Source: a virus | Length of the DNA: 51,201 nt | IMG/VR virus record: IMGVR_UViG_3300025138_000060 | Coordinates: 1 to 51,201 of that record | Strand: one strand, 5' to 3' | Shown here: positions 16,476 to 22,602 of the stretch, in pieces | Numbering within the stretch: position 1 is the stretch's first letter | How the letters are laid out: the number at the start of each line of letters is the position of its first letter | Notes under the pieces: model-generated | What the model was told of the DNA's origin: nothing | Database searches by the model: none | Seen by the model: only the letters and a program-made list of their open reading frames with translations | Made by a program: the position numbers and the translations under genes

Positions 16476-16481
16476 GAATTG

Positions 16482-16573
16482 TCGGTTGAGCGGTATACTA
16501 TAGTAGTAGGCTCTAAGTCACCCTAGTAGGGGACTGTAGTAGTTTACTTTAAGCAGTCAGCCCCGAACCCCTA
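16482..16573 (+). ncRNA. Candidate small RNA, partly antisense to DUF1127 gene
   Basis: Starting about seven bases after the perfect promoter, the transcript can form a small CCCTAGTAGGG hairpin and a longer stem, GGGGACTG pairing with CAGT and CCCC through a bulge (about 16527-16564). It has no clear reading frame. I see no U-tract terminator before 16573, so the true 3' end is unknown and the RNA could extend across the DUF1127 coding region. Confidence 0.45.
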
Positions 16574-16714
16574 TCAATCTTCTAATACTCTTCTAATATC
16601 GCCTCGACTAATACCAATGTCGTTTAGGTGTTTGTCACTCATGTTATGTAGCTGCCAATAGGCTACTCGTTGCATTTGATGTTTCTGTATGCGTTTGATT
16701 AAATTTCTAAACAT
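16574..16714 (-). CDS. DUF1127 micro-protein (46 aa)
   Basis: ATG at 16714 gives a 46-residue basic protein, MFRNLIKRIQKHQMQRVAYW, followed by LHNMSDKHLNDIGISRGDI. The second part is the diagnostic DUF1127 pattern (L..LsD..L.DIG.sR.dI). Chromosomal members of this family in alphaproteobacteria are short RNA-associated regulators. A phage copy could rewire host RNA turnover or phosphate regulation; that is inference. AAGGATATTATT precedes the start, and an extended -10 promoter lies 30 bases further up. A perfect opposing promoter lies just downstream. Confidence 0.85.
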   Translation of the reverse strand: MFRNLIKRIQKHQMQRVAYWQLHNMSDKHLNDIGISRGDIRRVLED

Positions 16715-16742
16715 AATAATATCCTTAGCTATGTGTGGTATC

Positions 16743-16751
16743 ATTATACCA
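16743..16751 (-). promoter_or_regulatory. Extended -10 promoter of DUF1127 gene
   Basis: Minus-strand TGGTATAAT followed by G, with no good -35, about 30 bases before the DUF1127 start. The same GGTATAATG string occurs at the capsid promoter and at the rightward promoter at 16470. Confidence 0.6.
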
Positions 16752-16792
16752 ACTAAGGGGTTTGTTTAGTAGATTGAGATTAGGAATACCCG

Positions 16793-17206
16793 TTATGATT
16801 TCAGGTAATCAATAGCTCGTTCAAGACTGTCTACTCGATCTTTAAACAGCCCCAACGCCCGATTGCAGTTATGGCATAACCACCCTCGAAACTCATCTGA
16901 AGTATGGCAATGATCTAATACCCAAGGCCCAGCCTTTAGACCACCATGACCAGCTACTGCATCACCAGATTTTAGGCATATAGGACAGCAATGATCTTCT
17001 GAGGCTGCATCTACTTTAGCTCTCAGGTCATTACGAACTTTGTTAGCTGCCGAAATACAAGAATTGCATGACGTTCTAAGATAATTATTATTAGCAATGG
17101 AGTAGCATGATAATGCTTTGTCTACACCACACTTGATGCAAACTTTAGACTCCACATCTTCAGGAGCCGTATCATCCCATCCGAATAGATTATCTTGAGG
17201 GCACAT
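16793..17206 (-). CDS. Endonuclease VII-like HNH nuclease
   Basis: A protein of about 137 residues. An N-terminal zinc pair (CIKCGVDKALSCY, then CNSC) and a second pair (CCPICLKSGDA) surround the diagnostic VLDHCHTSDEFRGWLCHNCN, followed by RALGLFKDRVDSLERAIDYL. This is the T4 endonuclease VII/phage HNH pattern: it cuts branched DNA such as Holliday junctions or works as a free-standing homing-type nuclease. I use ATG 17206; an upstream TTG (17218) would add four residues. It overlaps the upstream gene by 17 bases. Confidence 0.85.
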   Translation of the reverse strand: MCPQDNLFGWDDTAPEDVESKVCIKCGVDKALSCYSIANNNYLRTSCNSCISAANKVRNDLRAKVDAASEDHCCPICLKSGDAVAGHGGLKAGPWVLDHCHTSDEFRGWLCHNCNRALGLFKDRVDSLERAIDYLKS

Positions 17207-17522
17207 AGTCAGCGTCAAAAAGATCGGCTACATTATTTGCACTATCTTCTTTCGTCTGAGCTAAGTCTCGAAGCCTTTCAGCTTCCTTGGCAAGTTCATT
17301 CGCTATGCCGTATATTTCGTGATAATCACTTTCATAATCATCTATTATAAAATCAATAATTTCATAGAACGGCTTTTGTACCGTTAATTCTTCAAACTCA
17401 CCTATCGATAGCGAAGTATTTACATACAATGTACCAGAATCCGACATCACAAAGTCGTGGTCTAAAAATAAGGGTATGCCTTCATCGAATAAAGTAAGGT
17501 CTTGACCTAGATCTTCTGTCAT
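17190..17522 (-). CDS. Acidic unknown protein (110 aa)
   Basis: A 110-residue acidic protein (MTEDLGQDLTLFDEGIPLFL, later IIDFIIDDYESDYHEIYGIA) with a helical C-terminal half (LAKEAERLRDLAQTKEDSAN). No family is recognised. It is the first gene after the AT-rich promoter region at 17.56-17.62 kb and is read together with the endonuclease VII-like gene. Confidence 0.7.
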   Translation of the reverse strand: MTEDLGQDLTLFDEGIPLFLDHDFVMSDSGTLYVNTSLSIGEFEELTVQKPFYEIIDFIIDDYESDYHEIYGIANELAKEAERLRDLAQTKEDSANNVADLFDADYVPSR

Positions 17523-17562
17523 TAAGTATCCAACTATAACAATTAGTGGATTGGTCTACTTA

Positions 17563-17591
17563 CATATATACTAACCCCATAGCTAATGCAA
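17563..17591 (-). promoter_or_regulatory. Probable promoter upstream of 110-aa gene
   Basis: Minus-strand TTGCAT, 17 bases, TATATG. The -35 is embedded in TTAACTATTGCA, the same 12 bases as at the capsid promoter. A TGTATTAATAA element lies 24 bases further upstream (17616-17626). Confidence 0.55.
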
Positions 17592-17615
17592 TAGTTAAAT
17601 ACTTTACAGAGTAGT

Positions 17616-17626
17616 TTATTAATACA
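17616..17626 (-). promoter_or_regulatory. TGTATTAATAA element, site 2
   Basis: Second copy of the shared AT-rich element, oriented toward the leftward gene at 17522. It differs from site 1 by lacking one T. Confidence 0.5.
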
Positions 17627-17731
17627 CAACCACAATATATAGACACTTTACATATACCCAGCCCCAACTTCCCGCTGAGGCCATTTACAAATGCCAAATT
17701 CTAAAAATATGCCGGGGCTGTATACGACTGT

Positions 17732-17759
17732 GGGGGGGTGGGGGGTGGCAGATGCCCCC
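17732..17759 (+). other. G-run followed by C-run
   Basis: Seven Gs, T, six Gs, T, GG and then CCCCC eight bases later. The G-runs could form quadruplex-like or slipped structures and can pair with the C-run. It is the only such tract in the window. Confidence 0.6.
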
Positions 17760-17912
17760 GGTATGCAGCGCGATCTTAAAAAAATTATGGATATAGTTAA
17801 GTCATTGTTTTTATTACGTAATTAGATGACCTGCTACTGTTATGTTATCAGGCGCAGCCCTACTATCTGTATATAAAACAATGCTTTAACCGCAGCCGAA
17901 TAAAACAAAACG

Positions 17913-17927
17913 TGGCAGAACCTGCCA
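17913..17927. repeat. TGGCAG palindrome
   Basis: TGGCAG-AAC-CTGCCA, a perfect 6-bp inverted repeat. The same TGGCAG/CTGCCA words are clustered beside the attP candidate at 25145-25189, suggesting a shared protein-binding site. Confidence 0.5.
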
Positions 17928-18025
17928 ATAAAGCTTGCGTAAATAAACAGCAGCCGAAAATTAGAGTAAATTTTATAACGCGCCTAAAATCAGGGCTGAC
18001 GTTTTGAGATAGGGGGCGCGGAAGG

Positions 18026-18049
18026 CGAGGCTGTATACCACCAGCCTCG
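18026..18049. other. Perfect 8-bp hairpin
   Basis: CGAGGCTG pairs with CAGCCTCG around an 8-base loop. No T-run follows on either strand, so a terminator is unlikely; a structural or protein-binding role is possible. Confidence 0.6.
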
Positions 18050-18054
18050 AACGT

Positions 18055-18086
18055 GGCACTGAGCGGCCTTTTCTGAGCCTCTCACG
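18055..18086 (+). repeat. Degenerate 32-base direct repeat, copy 1
   Basis: Shares CGGCCTT and TCTCACG blocks in the same spacing with 18185-18216; 24 of 32 bases match by my count. Part of the structured gene-free region. Confidence 0.5.
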
Positions 18087-18184
18087 CCCCATTGTACCAA
18101 TTAGCTAGATGCTCTGAGAGGCGATATAAGAGCCACTGAGTAGGTGTAACAGTTCTGGGTATAAATATGCATTAGAGCAGTTTG

Positions 18185-18216
18185 GGCATTGTACGGCCTT
18201 CTCCGGCGCTCTCACG
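18185..18216 (+). repeat. Degenerate 32-base direct repeat, copy 2
   Basis: Second copy, 130 bases from the first, with the same GGCA, CGGCCTT and TCTCACG blocks. Confidence 0.5.
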
Positions 18217-18243
18217 ATGTACTGCATTTTGCTATTCAGACAC

Positions 18244-18275
18244 AAAAAAACCCCACCGATCAGGGCAGGGTTCTT
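18244..18275 (-). terminator. Rho-independent terminator of accessory cassette
   Basis: Minus-strand stem AACCCTGCC/GGTGGGGTT with loop CTGATC, followed by seven Ts. It lies just beyond the last gene (18300) of the leftward cassette. Confidence 0.8.
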
Positions 18276-18299
18276 TAAGTATCGATGCTCGATGTTGGG

Positions 18300-18584
18300 T
18301 TATTCGTAATCGAGTTCTTCCAGATAATTATCGGCTGCTGAAACACCAAGGTCGTTTTCACGATGCCAACGTGCTTCCGAAAACTTATTGGGATAGATGG
18401 CTGGGCCTGAGTAGATCCGGCGATACTGACGGCCCATGATTGCGTGATTTAATTCCTGAACCATCACGTCATAACCTTCGCGCTGCTTTGACTTTGCCAA
18501 GTCAATTGCCGCCTCTTTAGACAAATAGGGTTCAGTCATAAATTCGCCATTGTCCTCATTTGATCCGCTCACAATATACTGCAT
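18300..18584 (-). CDS. Unknown accessory protein (94 aa)
   Basis: A 94-residue protein, MQYIVSGSNEDNGEFMTEPY, with a helix typical of small soluble proteins (LSKEAAIDLAKSKQREGYDV) and many Tyr and Arg residues after it. It is coupled to the upstream gene by a TAATG overlap and followed by a terminator. No family recognised; a host-takeover role is possible only by location. Confidence 0.7.
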   Translation of the reverse strand: MQYIVSGSNEDNGEFMTEPYLSKEAAIDLAKSKQREGYDVMVQELNHAIMGRQYRRIYSGPAIYPNKFSEARWHRENDLGVSAADNYLEELDYE

Positions 18585-18859
18585 TATTTTATCCCTTCGA
18601 TGTCGTGAGAACGTAACCGGATGGTTAACTCGTTTTCAATATACAATTTCTGCAACCTCATGGTCTCGATCTCATCCGCCTCGAATGCCGAAGACCAACC
18701 ACTATCAGCCAGCATTCGATTAACAGCTGAGTAGGCTGCCAGTAAATTTGGGCTGCTTTCATTACCGACTGCGTCCTTAATTTTAATATCAGGATCACCG
18801 ATATAAATGTCAGCCAGTTTCACCTCGCTGTTTTTCCAATTTTGGTTTTGAATATTCAT
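18584..18859 (-). CDS. Unknown accessory protein (91 aa)
   Basis: Starting at ATG 18859 (ribosome site GAAGTGG) gives MNIQNQNWKNSEVKLADIYI and a helical remainder (LAAYSAVNRMLADSGWSSAF). A GTG twelve bases upstream is a weaker alternative. The C-terminal half is rich in Glu and Arg (ADEIETMRLQKLYIENEL). Unknown function; probably co-transcribed with the 94-residue gene. Confidence 0.7.
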   Translation of the reverse strand: MNIQNQNWKNSEVKLADIYIGDPDIKIKDAVGNESSPNLLAAYSAVNRMLADSGWSSAFEADEIETMRLQKLYIENELTIRLRSHDIEGIK

Positions 18860-18920
18860 TATAAAATCCACTTCAGAGAAATATTTATTACGTTAAGTAT
18901 TATTAAAAATACGACAAAAT

Positions 18921-18946
18921 ATTGGACGGCCTTTGTAAGCCGTCCA
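18921..18946 (-). terminator. Terminator after DUF2786-like gene
   Basis: Perfect 9-bp stem TTGGACGGC/GCCGTCCAA with an 8-base loop. On the minus strand TATTTTG follows. It separates the DUF2786-like gene from the two downstream accessory genes. Confidence 0.65.
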
Positions 18947-18965
18947 AATGTTTTAATGGGATCGA

Positions 18966-19682
18966 TCACGTAAGCAGCCCCATCGATCTGCCACCGCCTA
19001 CACCTTTATTCAGCCCCACCCGATTAGCTGCTGAACGTCCGGCTGCTACAGCGCCACTGCTTCGGCCTGAGACCCTGCGATTACCGGAAACCAAATTGGG
19101 GTGGGCTTGTCTGAATGCTACCTCTAACGCTCGATCAGCCATAACCACCAGCGCCGTACCATTGGATGCTTTCGGCTGCTGAACTGTGTCAGCGTTTTCA
19201 TTGTGCATTTTTTGCAACCGCTGGCCTACACGTTGAGCCATCCCATTCATAAACGATGACCGGATGGTTCGAGGGTGGTAGTAAAATTTTTGCTCACAAT
19301 AATCCGGCGTAAATTTATAGCGGTTAAACTCAAGTTCCATTGCTGATTGGATCAGGGCCAAAAGATAGAGGGCGCTATCAACTTTATGCTGCTGGCCGTA
19401 AATACACAGATTGGCTCCACTGGTGTAAAATTTTACCCCACAGAATAATTTGATGCCAAAGCTTGCCCCGATGACCGGATGCTTTACCCGACTACCCAAA
19501 CTAAACCGATCCTTAACGTATTCAGTCAACTCAATATCGAGTTCTGTGAGGGTCAGATTATATTTATTTTGTAGACCCTGCATTGCTTTGGCAGCTGCCA
19601 GTGCTTCAGCTTCTGTGCAGCCGTTTTCCATTGTACGTTCTGAGAATGCTTTCAGCTTTTTTAATATGTCTTTGCGTTCCAT
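18966..19682 (-). CDS. DUF2786/DUF7168-like protein
   Basis: A 238-residue protein. The first 45 residues (ILKKLKAFSERTMENGCTEA then EALAAAKAMQGLQNKYNLTL) match the DUF2786 signature, a helical pair with a central turn that in other phages precedes a domain of unknown function. The middle (FGIKLFCGVKFYTSGANLCI, YGQQHKVDSALYLLALIQSA) matches the companion DUF7168 region. The C-terminus is Gly, Arg and Ser rich. The biochemical role is unknown. It overlaps its upstream neighbour by one base. Confidence 0.72.
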   Translation of the reverse strand: MERKDILKKLKAFSERTMENGCTEAEALAAAKAMQGLQNKYNLTLTELDIELTEYVKDRFSLGSRVKHPVIGASFGIKLFCGVKFYTSGANLCIYGQQHKVDSALYLLALIQSAMELEFNRYKFTPDYCEQKFYYHPRTIRSSFMNGMAQRVGQRLQKMHNENADTVQQPKASNGTALVVMADRALEVAFRQAHPNLVSGNRRVSGRSSGAVAAGRSAANRVGLNKGVGGGRSMGLLT

Positions 19683-19900
19683 TATTTTTCTCCATCTACT
19701 AAAGTTCGAATTGATTTTAAGGTGTTTTGTAACTCATCGATCAGGCAGCCCATTTGCACGATTTCCCTATAAGCTTCATCACGACAACCGCCGTCCTGAT
19801 TGAGCAGCGTCATGCCATAAATGGTTGCAGCTGCTTTCCAAGAAGGGGCCATATTTATTGTGCCCACTTTTTTAGTGTGTGTGATTTTGAGGTCTGACAT
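19682..19900 (-). CDS. Unknown accessory protein (72 aa)
   Basis: A 72-residue protein (MSDLKITHTKKVGTINMAPS) with a helix containing two Cys (DEAYREIVQMGCLIDELQNT). The pattern WKAAATIYGMTLLNQDGGCR resembles small phage proteins that sit beside DUF2786 genes. TAATG coupling to the next gene. No function assigned. Confidence 0.65.
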   Translation of the reverse strand: MSDLKITHTKKVGTINMAPSWKAAATIYGMTLLNQDGGCRDEAYREIVQMGCLIDELQNTLKSIRTLVDGEK

Positions 19901-19901
19901 T

Positions 19902-20222
19902 TTACATCCATTCCATTTTGTTGGTTTCGAGGTTTCTGTATTTTATTCCGGTGCAACCATAACTGGCTCCCCACTCATCGAGCGGCTCGAATAAATCCTC
20001 ATCTTTATTTTCGTTGGAATAACCACGGGCATACAAAATTTTGTCATCATCATAGAGTTCAAAATAATGTGGAAATGCTGCGGTCTCTGACGCTGTACGT
20101 TTGCGGGGTTCTTCCTCATCGATCACATTGTGAGTGATAATGAAATTGCTGTCAGCTGAAGGGCTGCCGAATATATCGGCCCCCATTTCATTCAGCAGGT
20201 TAAGGTTTGGTTTGTCAGTCAT
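19902..20222 (-). CDS. Unknown acidic accessory protein (106 aa)
   Basis: A 106-residue acidic protein, MTDKPNLNLLNEMGADIFGS, then EEPRKRTASETAAFPHYFEL and FEPLDEWGASYGCTGIKYRN. The latter half looks like a small beta domain. It begins inside the stop of the zinc-finger gene (ATGA overlap). Confidence 0.65.
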   Translation of the reverse strand: MTDKPNLNLLNEMGADIFGSPSADSNFIITHNVIDEEEPRKRTASETAAFPHYFELYDDDKILYARGYSNENKDEDLFEPLDEWGASYGCTGIKYRNLETNKMEWM

Positions 20223-20386
20223 TGTGCTTCCCTTTCATCAGTTTTCTCAAGTCTGTTTTCGGCGTCCATTGCTTCCCAATCGTGTAAACAATCGGCACAA
20301 AGAAATTCGTTGGGCCTCCAATCATAAAAGCCCATCACTCCTACACCGCATCCGGCGCAGTGGTTCTTGTCATCTAGCCAACTCAT
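20219..20386 (-). CDS. Small zinc-finger protein (55 aa)
   Basis: ATG 20386 opens a 55-residue protein, MSWLDDKNHCAGCGVGVMGF, followed by EFLCADCLHDWEAMDAENRL. The CxxC pairs 18 residues apart form a likely treble-clef or zinc-ribbon site. It is chained to both neighbours by four-base overlaps, which supports its reality. The rest is an acidic helix. Role unknown. Confidence 0.72.
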   Translation of the reverse strand: MSWLDDKNHCAGCGVGVMGFYDWRPNEFLCADCLHDWEAMDAENRLEKTDEREAQ

Positions 20387-20925
20387 TGTGCTGCCCTCTC
20401 TGCTACCTGAGCAGCCATCATGGCATCAAAGTCAGATTTCAGCTTTTTGTCCTGCACCAGCCAGTCCCACCAAGTTGGGCAGCCGTATCGGTTTTCCTGA
20501 TCCCAGTTAATAAGCTGAGTAATTTTGCTGGGTAGTTTTTCCCAGCTGTGATTACAGCAGATCCAGCAATTGCCATTGTCAGCCTGTACAATGTCACCCA
20601 CTGAAATTGAGGGGGTTTCGGGGTGCTTAATAAACGAAAGCAGTGCGCCCTCTGGAAGCACCGGCCGTTGAGCATTGCCAGCTGCAAAAATCATTTCCAG
20701 ATGGGGCTGTATTGATTGGCTGTCGATTTCGAACTCATAGCCGAGCTGATACAGCCCCTCGTTGAACATTTCGAAAATGTCAGCAGCTGCATCCATTGCT
20801 GTGTCTTGGCTAATAAAACGCAGGTTGGCATATGCTTTAGACCAAGGCGCAAAGCCCCAGCCGTTGCCATTTAATAGAGCAATTTGCATCTCTGACATTT
20901 TGGCGGTGTATACTTTATATTTCAT
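20383..20925 (-). CDS. Unknown accessory protein (180 aa)
   Basis: A 180-residue protein started at ATG 20925, which has AAGGA nine bases upstream; a longer frame to 21108 has no such site and includes the leader repeats. Segments include MSEMQIALLNGNGWGFAPWS and QPHLEMIFAAGNAQRPVLPE. A Cys pair (NCWICCNHSWEKLP) could bind metal. No family recognised. The leader upstream contains GC-rich hairpins and a 14-base direct repeat. Confidence 0.65.
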   Translation of the reverse strand: MKYKVYTAKMSEMQIALLNGNGWGFAPWSKAYANLRFISQDTAMDAAADIFEMFNEGLYQLGYEFEIDSQSIQPHLEMIFAAGNAQRPVLPEGALLSFIKHPETPSISVGDIVQADNGNCWICCNHSWEKLPSKITQLINWDQENRYGCPTWWDWLVQDKKLKSDFDAMMAAQVAERAAQ

Positions 20926-20951
20926 TGTGATCAGTCCTTGTTTTGGTTGGT

Positions 20952-20971
20952 GGCCCTTGGGCCGTAGGCCC
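20952..20971 (-). promoter_or_regulatory. GC-rich hairpins in leader of 180-aa gene
   Basis: GGCCC-TT-GGGCC overlaps GGGCC-GTA-GGCCC; the two hairpins share bases and exclude each other. Lying about 30 bases before the start codon, they could act as a switch. Confidence 0.4.
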
Positions 20972-20980
20972 ATCCTACAC

Positions 20981-20994
20981 ACAGACCTATTAAC
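20981..20994 (-). repeat. ACAGACCTxTTAAC repeat, copy 1
   Basis: On the minus strand GTTAATAGGTCTGT. It matches 21053-21066 in 13 of 14 bases, in the same orientation. Both lie upstream of the 180-residue gene; ACAGACCT also occurs at 27280. Confidence 0.5.
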
Positions 20995-21052
20995 TACGCA
21001 AGTAACTAATGTAAGAATTAATGATATAGCTGAGAGCCAATATAAGCGCCCT

Positions 21053-21066
21053 ACAGACCTGTTAAC
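21053..21066 (-). repeat. ACAGACCTxTTAAC repeat, copy 2
   Basis: GTTAACAGGTCTGT on the minus strand, 72 bases from copy 1. It also contains CTGTTAAC, shared with the integrase promoter region. Confidence 0.5.
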
Positions 21067-21135
21067 TTTACTGGGTGGTTCTGGGTCATAAAAATGTCTT
21101 AACCCCACTCAGAATTGATTTGCCCTTTTTTAGAC

Positions 21136-21163
21136 AAAAAACCCTGCCTTTTTAGGGGCAGGG
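21136..21163 (-). terminator. Rho-independent terminator after 58-aa gene
   Basis: Minus-strand CCCTGCC-CCTAAAAA-GGCAGGG then TTTTTT. It ends the short unit of 69-residue, DUF932-like and 58-residue genes. Confidence 0.85.
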
Positions 21164-21184
21164 CTAGTTGGGTGTTTTAATGGT

Positions 21185-21361
21185 TTAACTGAACCACGTT
21201 TGCAGCCGTTTGGTTGCGTCTAATCTCCGAAGCACCTCTCTGTCTGAACTATCGACATATAAAAGATCTGTCAGATGCTCCGCCATATGATCGATGGCAA
21301 CCTGAAGCACGTTCATTTCTGTAGATGAAAGCTCTAGAGAGGTAGCATTAAAAGTACTCAT
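21185..21361 (-). CDS. Small accessory protein (58 aa)
   Basis: ATG 21361 opens MSTFNATSLELSSTEMNVLQ and VAIDHMAEHLTDLLYVDSSD, ending in an Arg/Lys helix. It overlaps the DUF932-like stop by ATGA and is followed by a strong terminator. The pattern is of a small helical protein; no function assigned. Confidence 0.68.
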   Translation of the reverse strand: MSTFNATSLELSSTEMNVLQVAIDHMAEHLTDLLYVDSSDREVLRRLDATKRLQTWFS

Positions 21362-22218
21362 CACGCCGCCTCTAGAAAACGACTGTCAGAGATCCACTTA
21401 TTTACCTCGACTTCGCGATTGATCATTGTGACTGCTTCGGTCTCGTTTTTGTTACTGGTATTCCGAAGCTCAAAGCCGTTGCCTAATGAATGGCTGGCAT
21501 AGTTTGTGAATGCTGACATGAGGCTAAATTTATTATGCCCTCGATCAGCTGCTTCCTGCATATATAGCTCATACATTTTTTCAGACTTTTGTTTTGATGG
21601 GATGATGTCCTCCAACAATTTCTGAACATCAAACGACTTGAACGAAGTCTGCGCGAAATGCTGAAGCCGTTCACTTTCCGCGTAGAAGTCGTTTTTTGCT
21701 CTGCGTAATTCACTGATAAAATTGTCTAGAGAAAACCCGCTGCTGTTTTTCCGGCGGATTGTAGAGTACTCGCCAGTGATGCAGCCGTTGGTGCAAAACG
21801 TGTCGATGGTTCCATAGAGCGCAGTATTGCTTCCGGCTTGCCCATCAACGCTGTGCATTGCCACGATACGTTGCCGCAACGAGGTCTCATGTCCACTGTC
21901 TGTGTAAATAGATGTTTCGATGCTGGGAAATTGTACATCCATTAAAGCAAAGCCACCCTGACGGCCTGATTTAAAACGCACCTCAGCCCCAGTGATATCC
22001 TCACCTTCGAGGTTCTCTGTGATTTGCTCCCATACACCATTAAAAAACTTGGTATGGCTGGCGCAATTGAAACCACCACCAACAACCGCAAACGGCTGCC
22101 CAGTGTTTCCATTAATTGCATACTTTCGATCAGCGACCCTTGTTGGTTCAAACTGTACGTCAAAATCTATTGAGGTAGGCAGTTCTAGATTATGGTTAAT
22201 TGTAGTAAAATCTAACAT
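21361..22218 (-). CDS. DUF932-like protein
   Basis: A 285-residue protein. The N-terminal half has YAINGNTGQPFAVVGGGFNC and AEVRFKSGRQGGFALMDVQF. The middle has NTALYGTIDTFCTNGCITGE followed by STIRRKNSSG, which fits the DUF932 core where a short region around a conserved CTN precedes an Arg/Lys segment. The C-terminal half is helical. DUF932 proteins are common on phages and plasmids and may bind nucleic acid, but their activity is not established. A ribosome site (AAGGATCAATCACA) shared with the 69-residue gene precedes it. Confidence 0.68.
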   Translation of the reverse strand: MLDFTTINHNLELPTSIDFDVQFEPTRVADRKYAINGNTGQPFAVVGGGFNCASHTKFFNGVWEQITENLEGEDITGAEVRFKSGRQGGFALMDVQFPSIETSIYTDSGHETSLRQRIVAMHSVDGQAGSNTALYGTIDTFCTNGCITGEYSTIRRKNSSGFSLDNFISELRRAKNDFYAESERLQHFAQTSFKSFDVQKLLEDIIPSKQKSEKMYELYMQEAADRGHNKFSLMSAFTNYASHSLGNGFELRNTSNKNETEAVTMINREVEVNKWISDSRFLEAA

Positions 22219-22240
22219 TGTGATTGATCCTTTCGAGATC
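22219..22240 (-). promoter_or_regulatory. Shared leader with ribosome site, copy 1
   Basis: CGAAAGGATCAATCACA directly before the ATG of the DUF932-like gene. The same 17 bases precede the next gene upstream (22522-22542). Confidence 0.6.
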
Positions 22241-22311
22241 TGATTAAGTTAAAAATATATTGAGTAGATCGAGCCACAGAGACAAAGCACCGTAGCAAAT
22301 AAAGAGCAGCC

Positions 22312-22521
22312 TCACTGCACATTGCTAATTAGGCCGTCCTTCATTGTGACCCGCCCAAACCATTCACGGCCTTGCCCAGTAATATGGGGGCGGTTGCACA
22401 CTGTGAGGGTTCCATTGGATTGGTACTCAGGGCCGAACATACTGGTCTCGATATATTTGAGGCCGCTGCCGATATTTTCCTTCAAGTTTTTTTTACTTGG
22501 GTAGTTAGCGATTAAAGTCAT
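22312..22521 (-). CDS. Unknown accessory protein (69 aa)
   Basis: A 69-residue protein, MTLIANYPSKKNLKENIGSG, then YQSNGTLTVCNRPHITGQGR. It is the first gene of the leftward accessory cassette. Its leader is the CGAAAGGATCAATCACA element. No family recognised. Confidence 0.62.
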   Translation of the reverse strand: MTLIANYPSKKNLKENIGSGLKYIETSMFGPEYQSNGTLTVCNRPHITGQGREWFGRVTMKDGLISNVQ

Positions 22522-22542
22522 GTGATTGATCCTTTCGTGATC
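22522..22542 (-). promoter_or_regulatory. Shared leader with ribosome site, copy 2
   Basis: CGAAAGGATCAATCACA, as before the DUF932-like gene; the flanking GATC is also kept. Confidence 0.6.
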
Positions 22543-22549
22543 GTTGGTT

Positions 22550-22568
22550 GTGAGTATCGAGTACTCAC
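22550..22568. promoter_or_regulatory. Inverted repeat GTGAGTA/TACTCAC
   Basis: A 7-bp perfect inverted repeat with a five-base centre in the divergent region between leftward and rightward units. It lies beside the leftward -10 candidate, so an operator is plausible. Confidence 0.5.
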
Positions 22569-22572
22569 GTAA

Positions 22573-22602
22573 TCCATACCACTAATAGGTCAGCCAGTGC
22601 AA
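22573..22602 (-). promoter_or_regulatory. Probable leftward promoter of accessory cassette
   Basis: Minus-strand TTGCAC, 18 bases, TATGGA preceded by TGG (extended -10). The TGTATTAATAA element directly abuts the -35. The -10 is weak. Confidence 0.45.

Larger units (their letters stand above)
17523..18240. other. Structured gene-free region (origin or packaging candidate)
   Basis: About 700 bases with no gene I can support on either strand. It contains, in order, an AT-rich promoter part, a G-rich run (17732-17748) next to CCCCC, an AT-rich stretch around 17775-17825, the palindrome TGGCAGAACCTGCCA (17913-17927), an 8-bp perfect hairpin (18026-18049), an 8-bp inverted repeat GCCTCTCA/TGAGAGGC (18077-18122) and a degenerate 32-base direct repeat (18055 and 18185). 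Replication origins and packaging sites often look like this, but nothing proves either. Confidence 0.5.

Noticed and set aside
17732-17759. A rho-independent terminator at the G/C runs
   Set aside because: No T-run follows on either strand.
20926-21108. A longer start for the 180-residue protein
   Set aside because: The extension would encode the direct-repeat leader and lacks a ribosome site; ATG 20925 has AAGGA.
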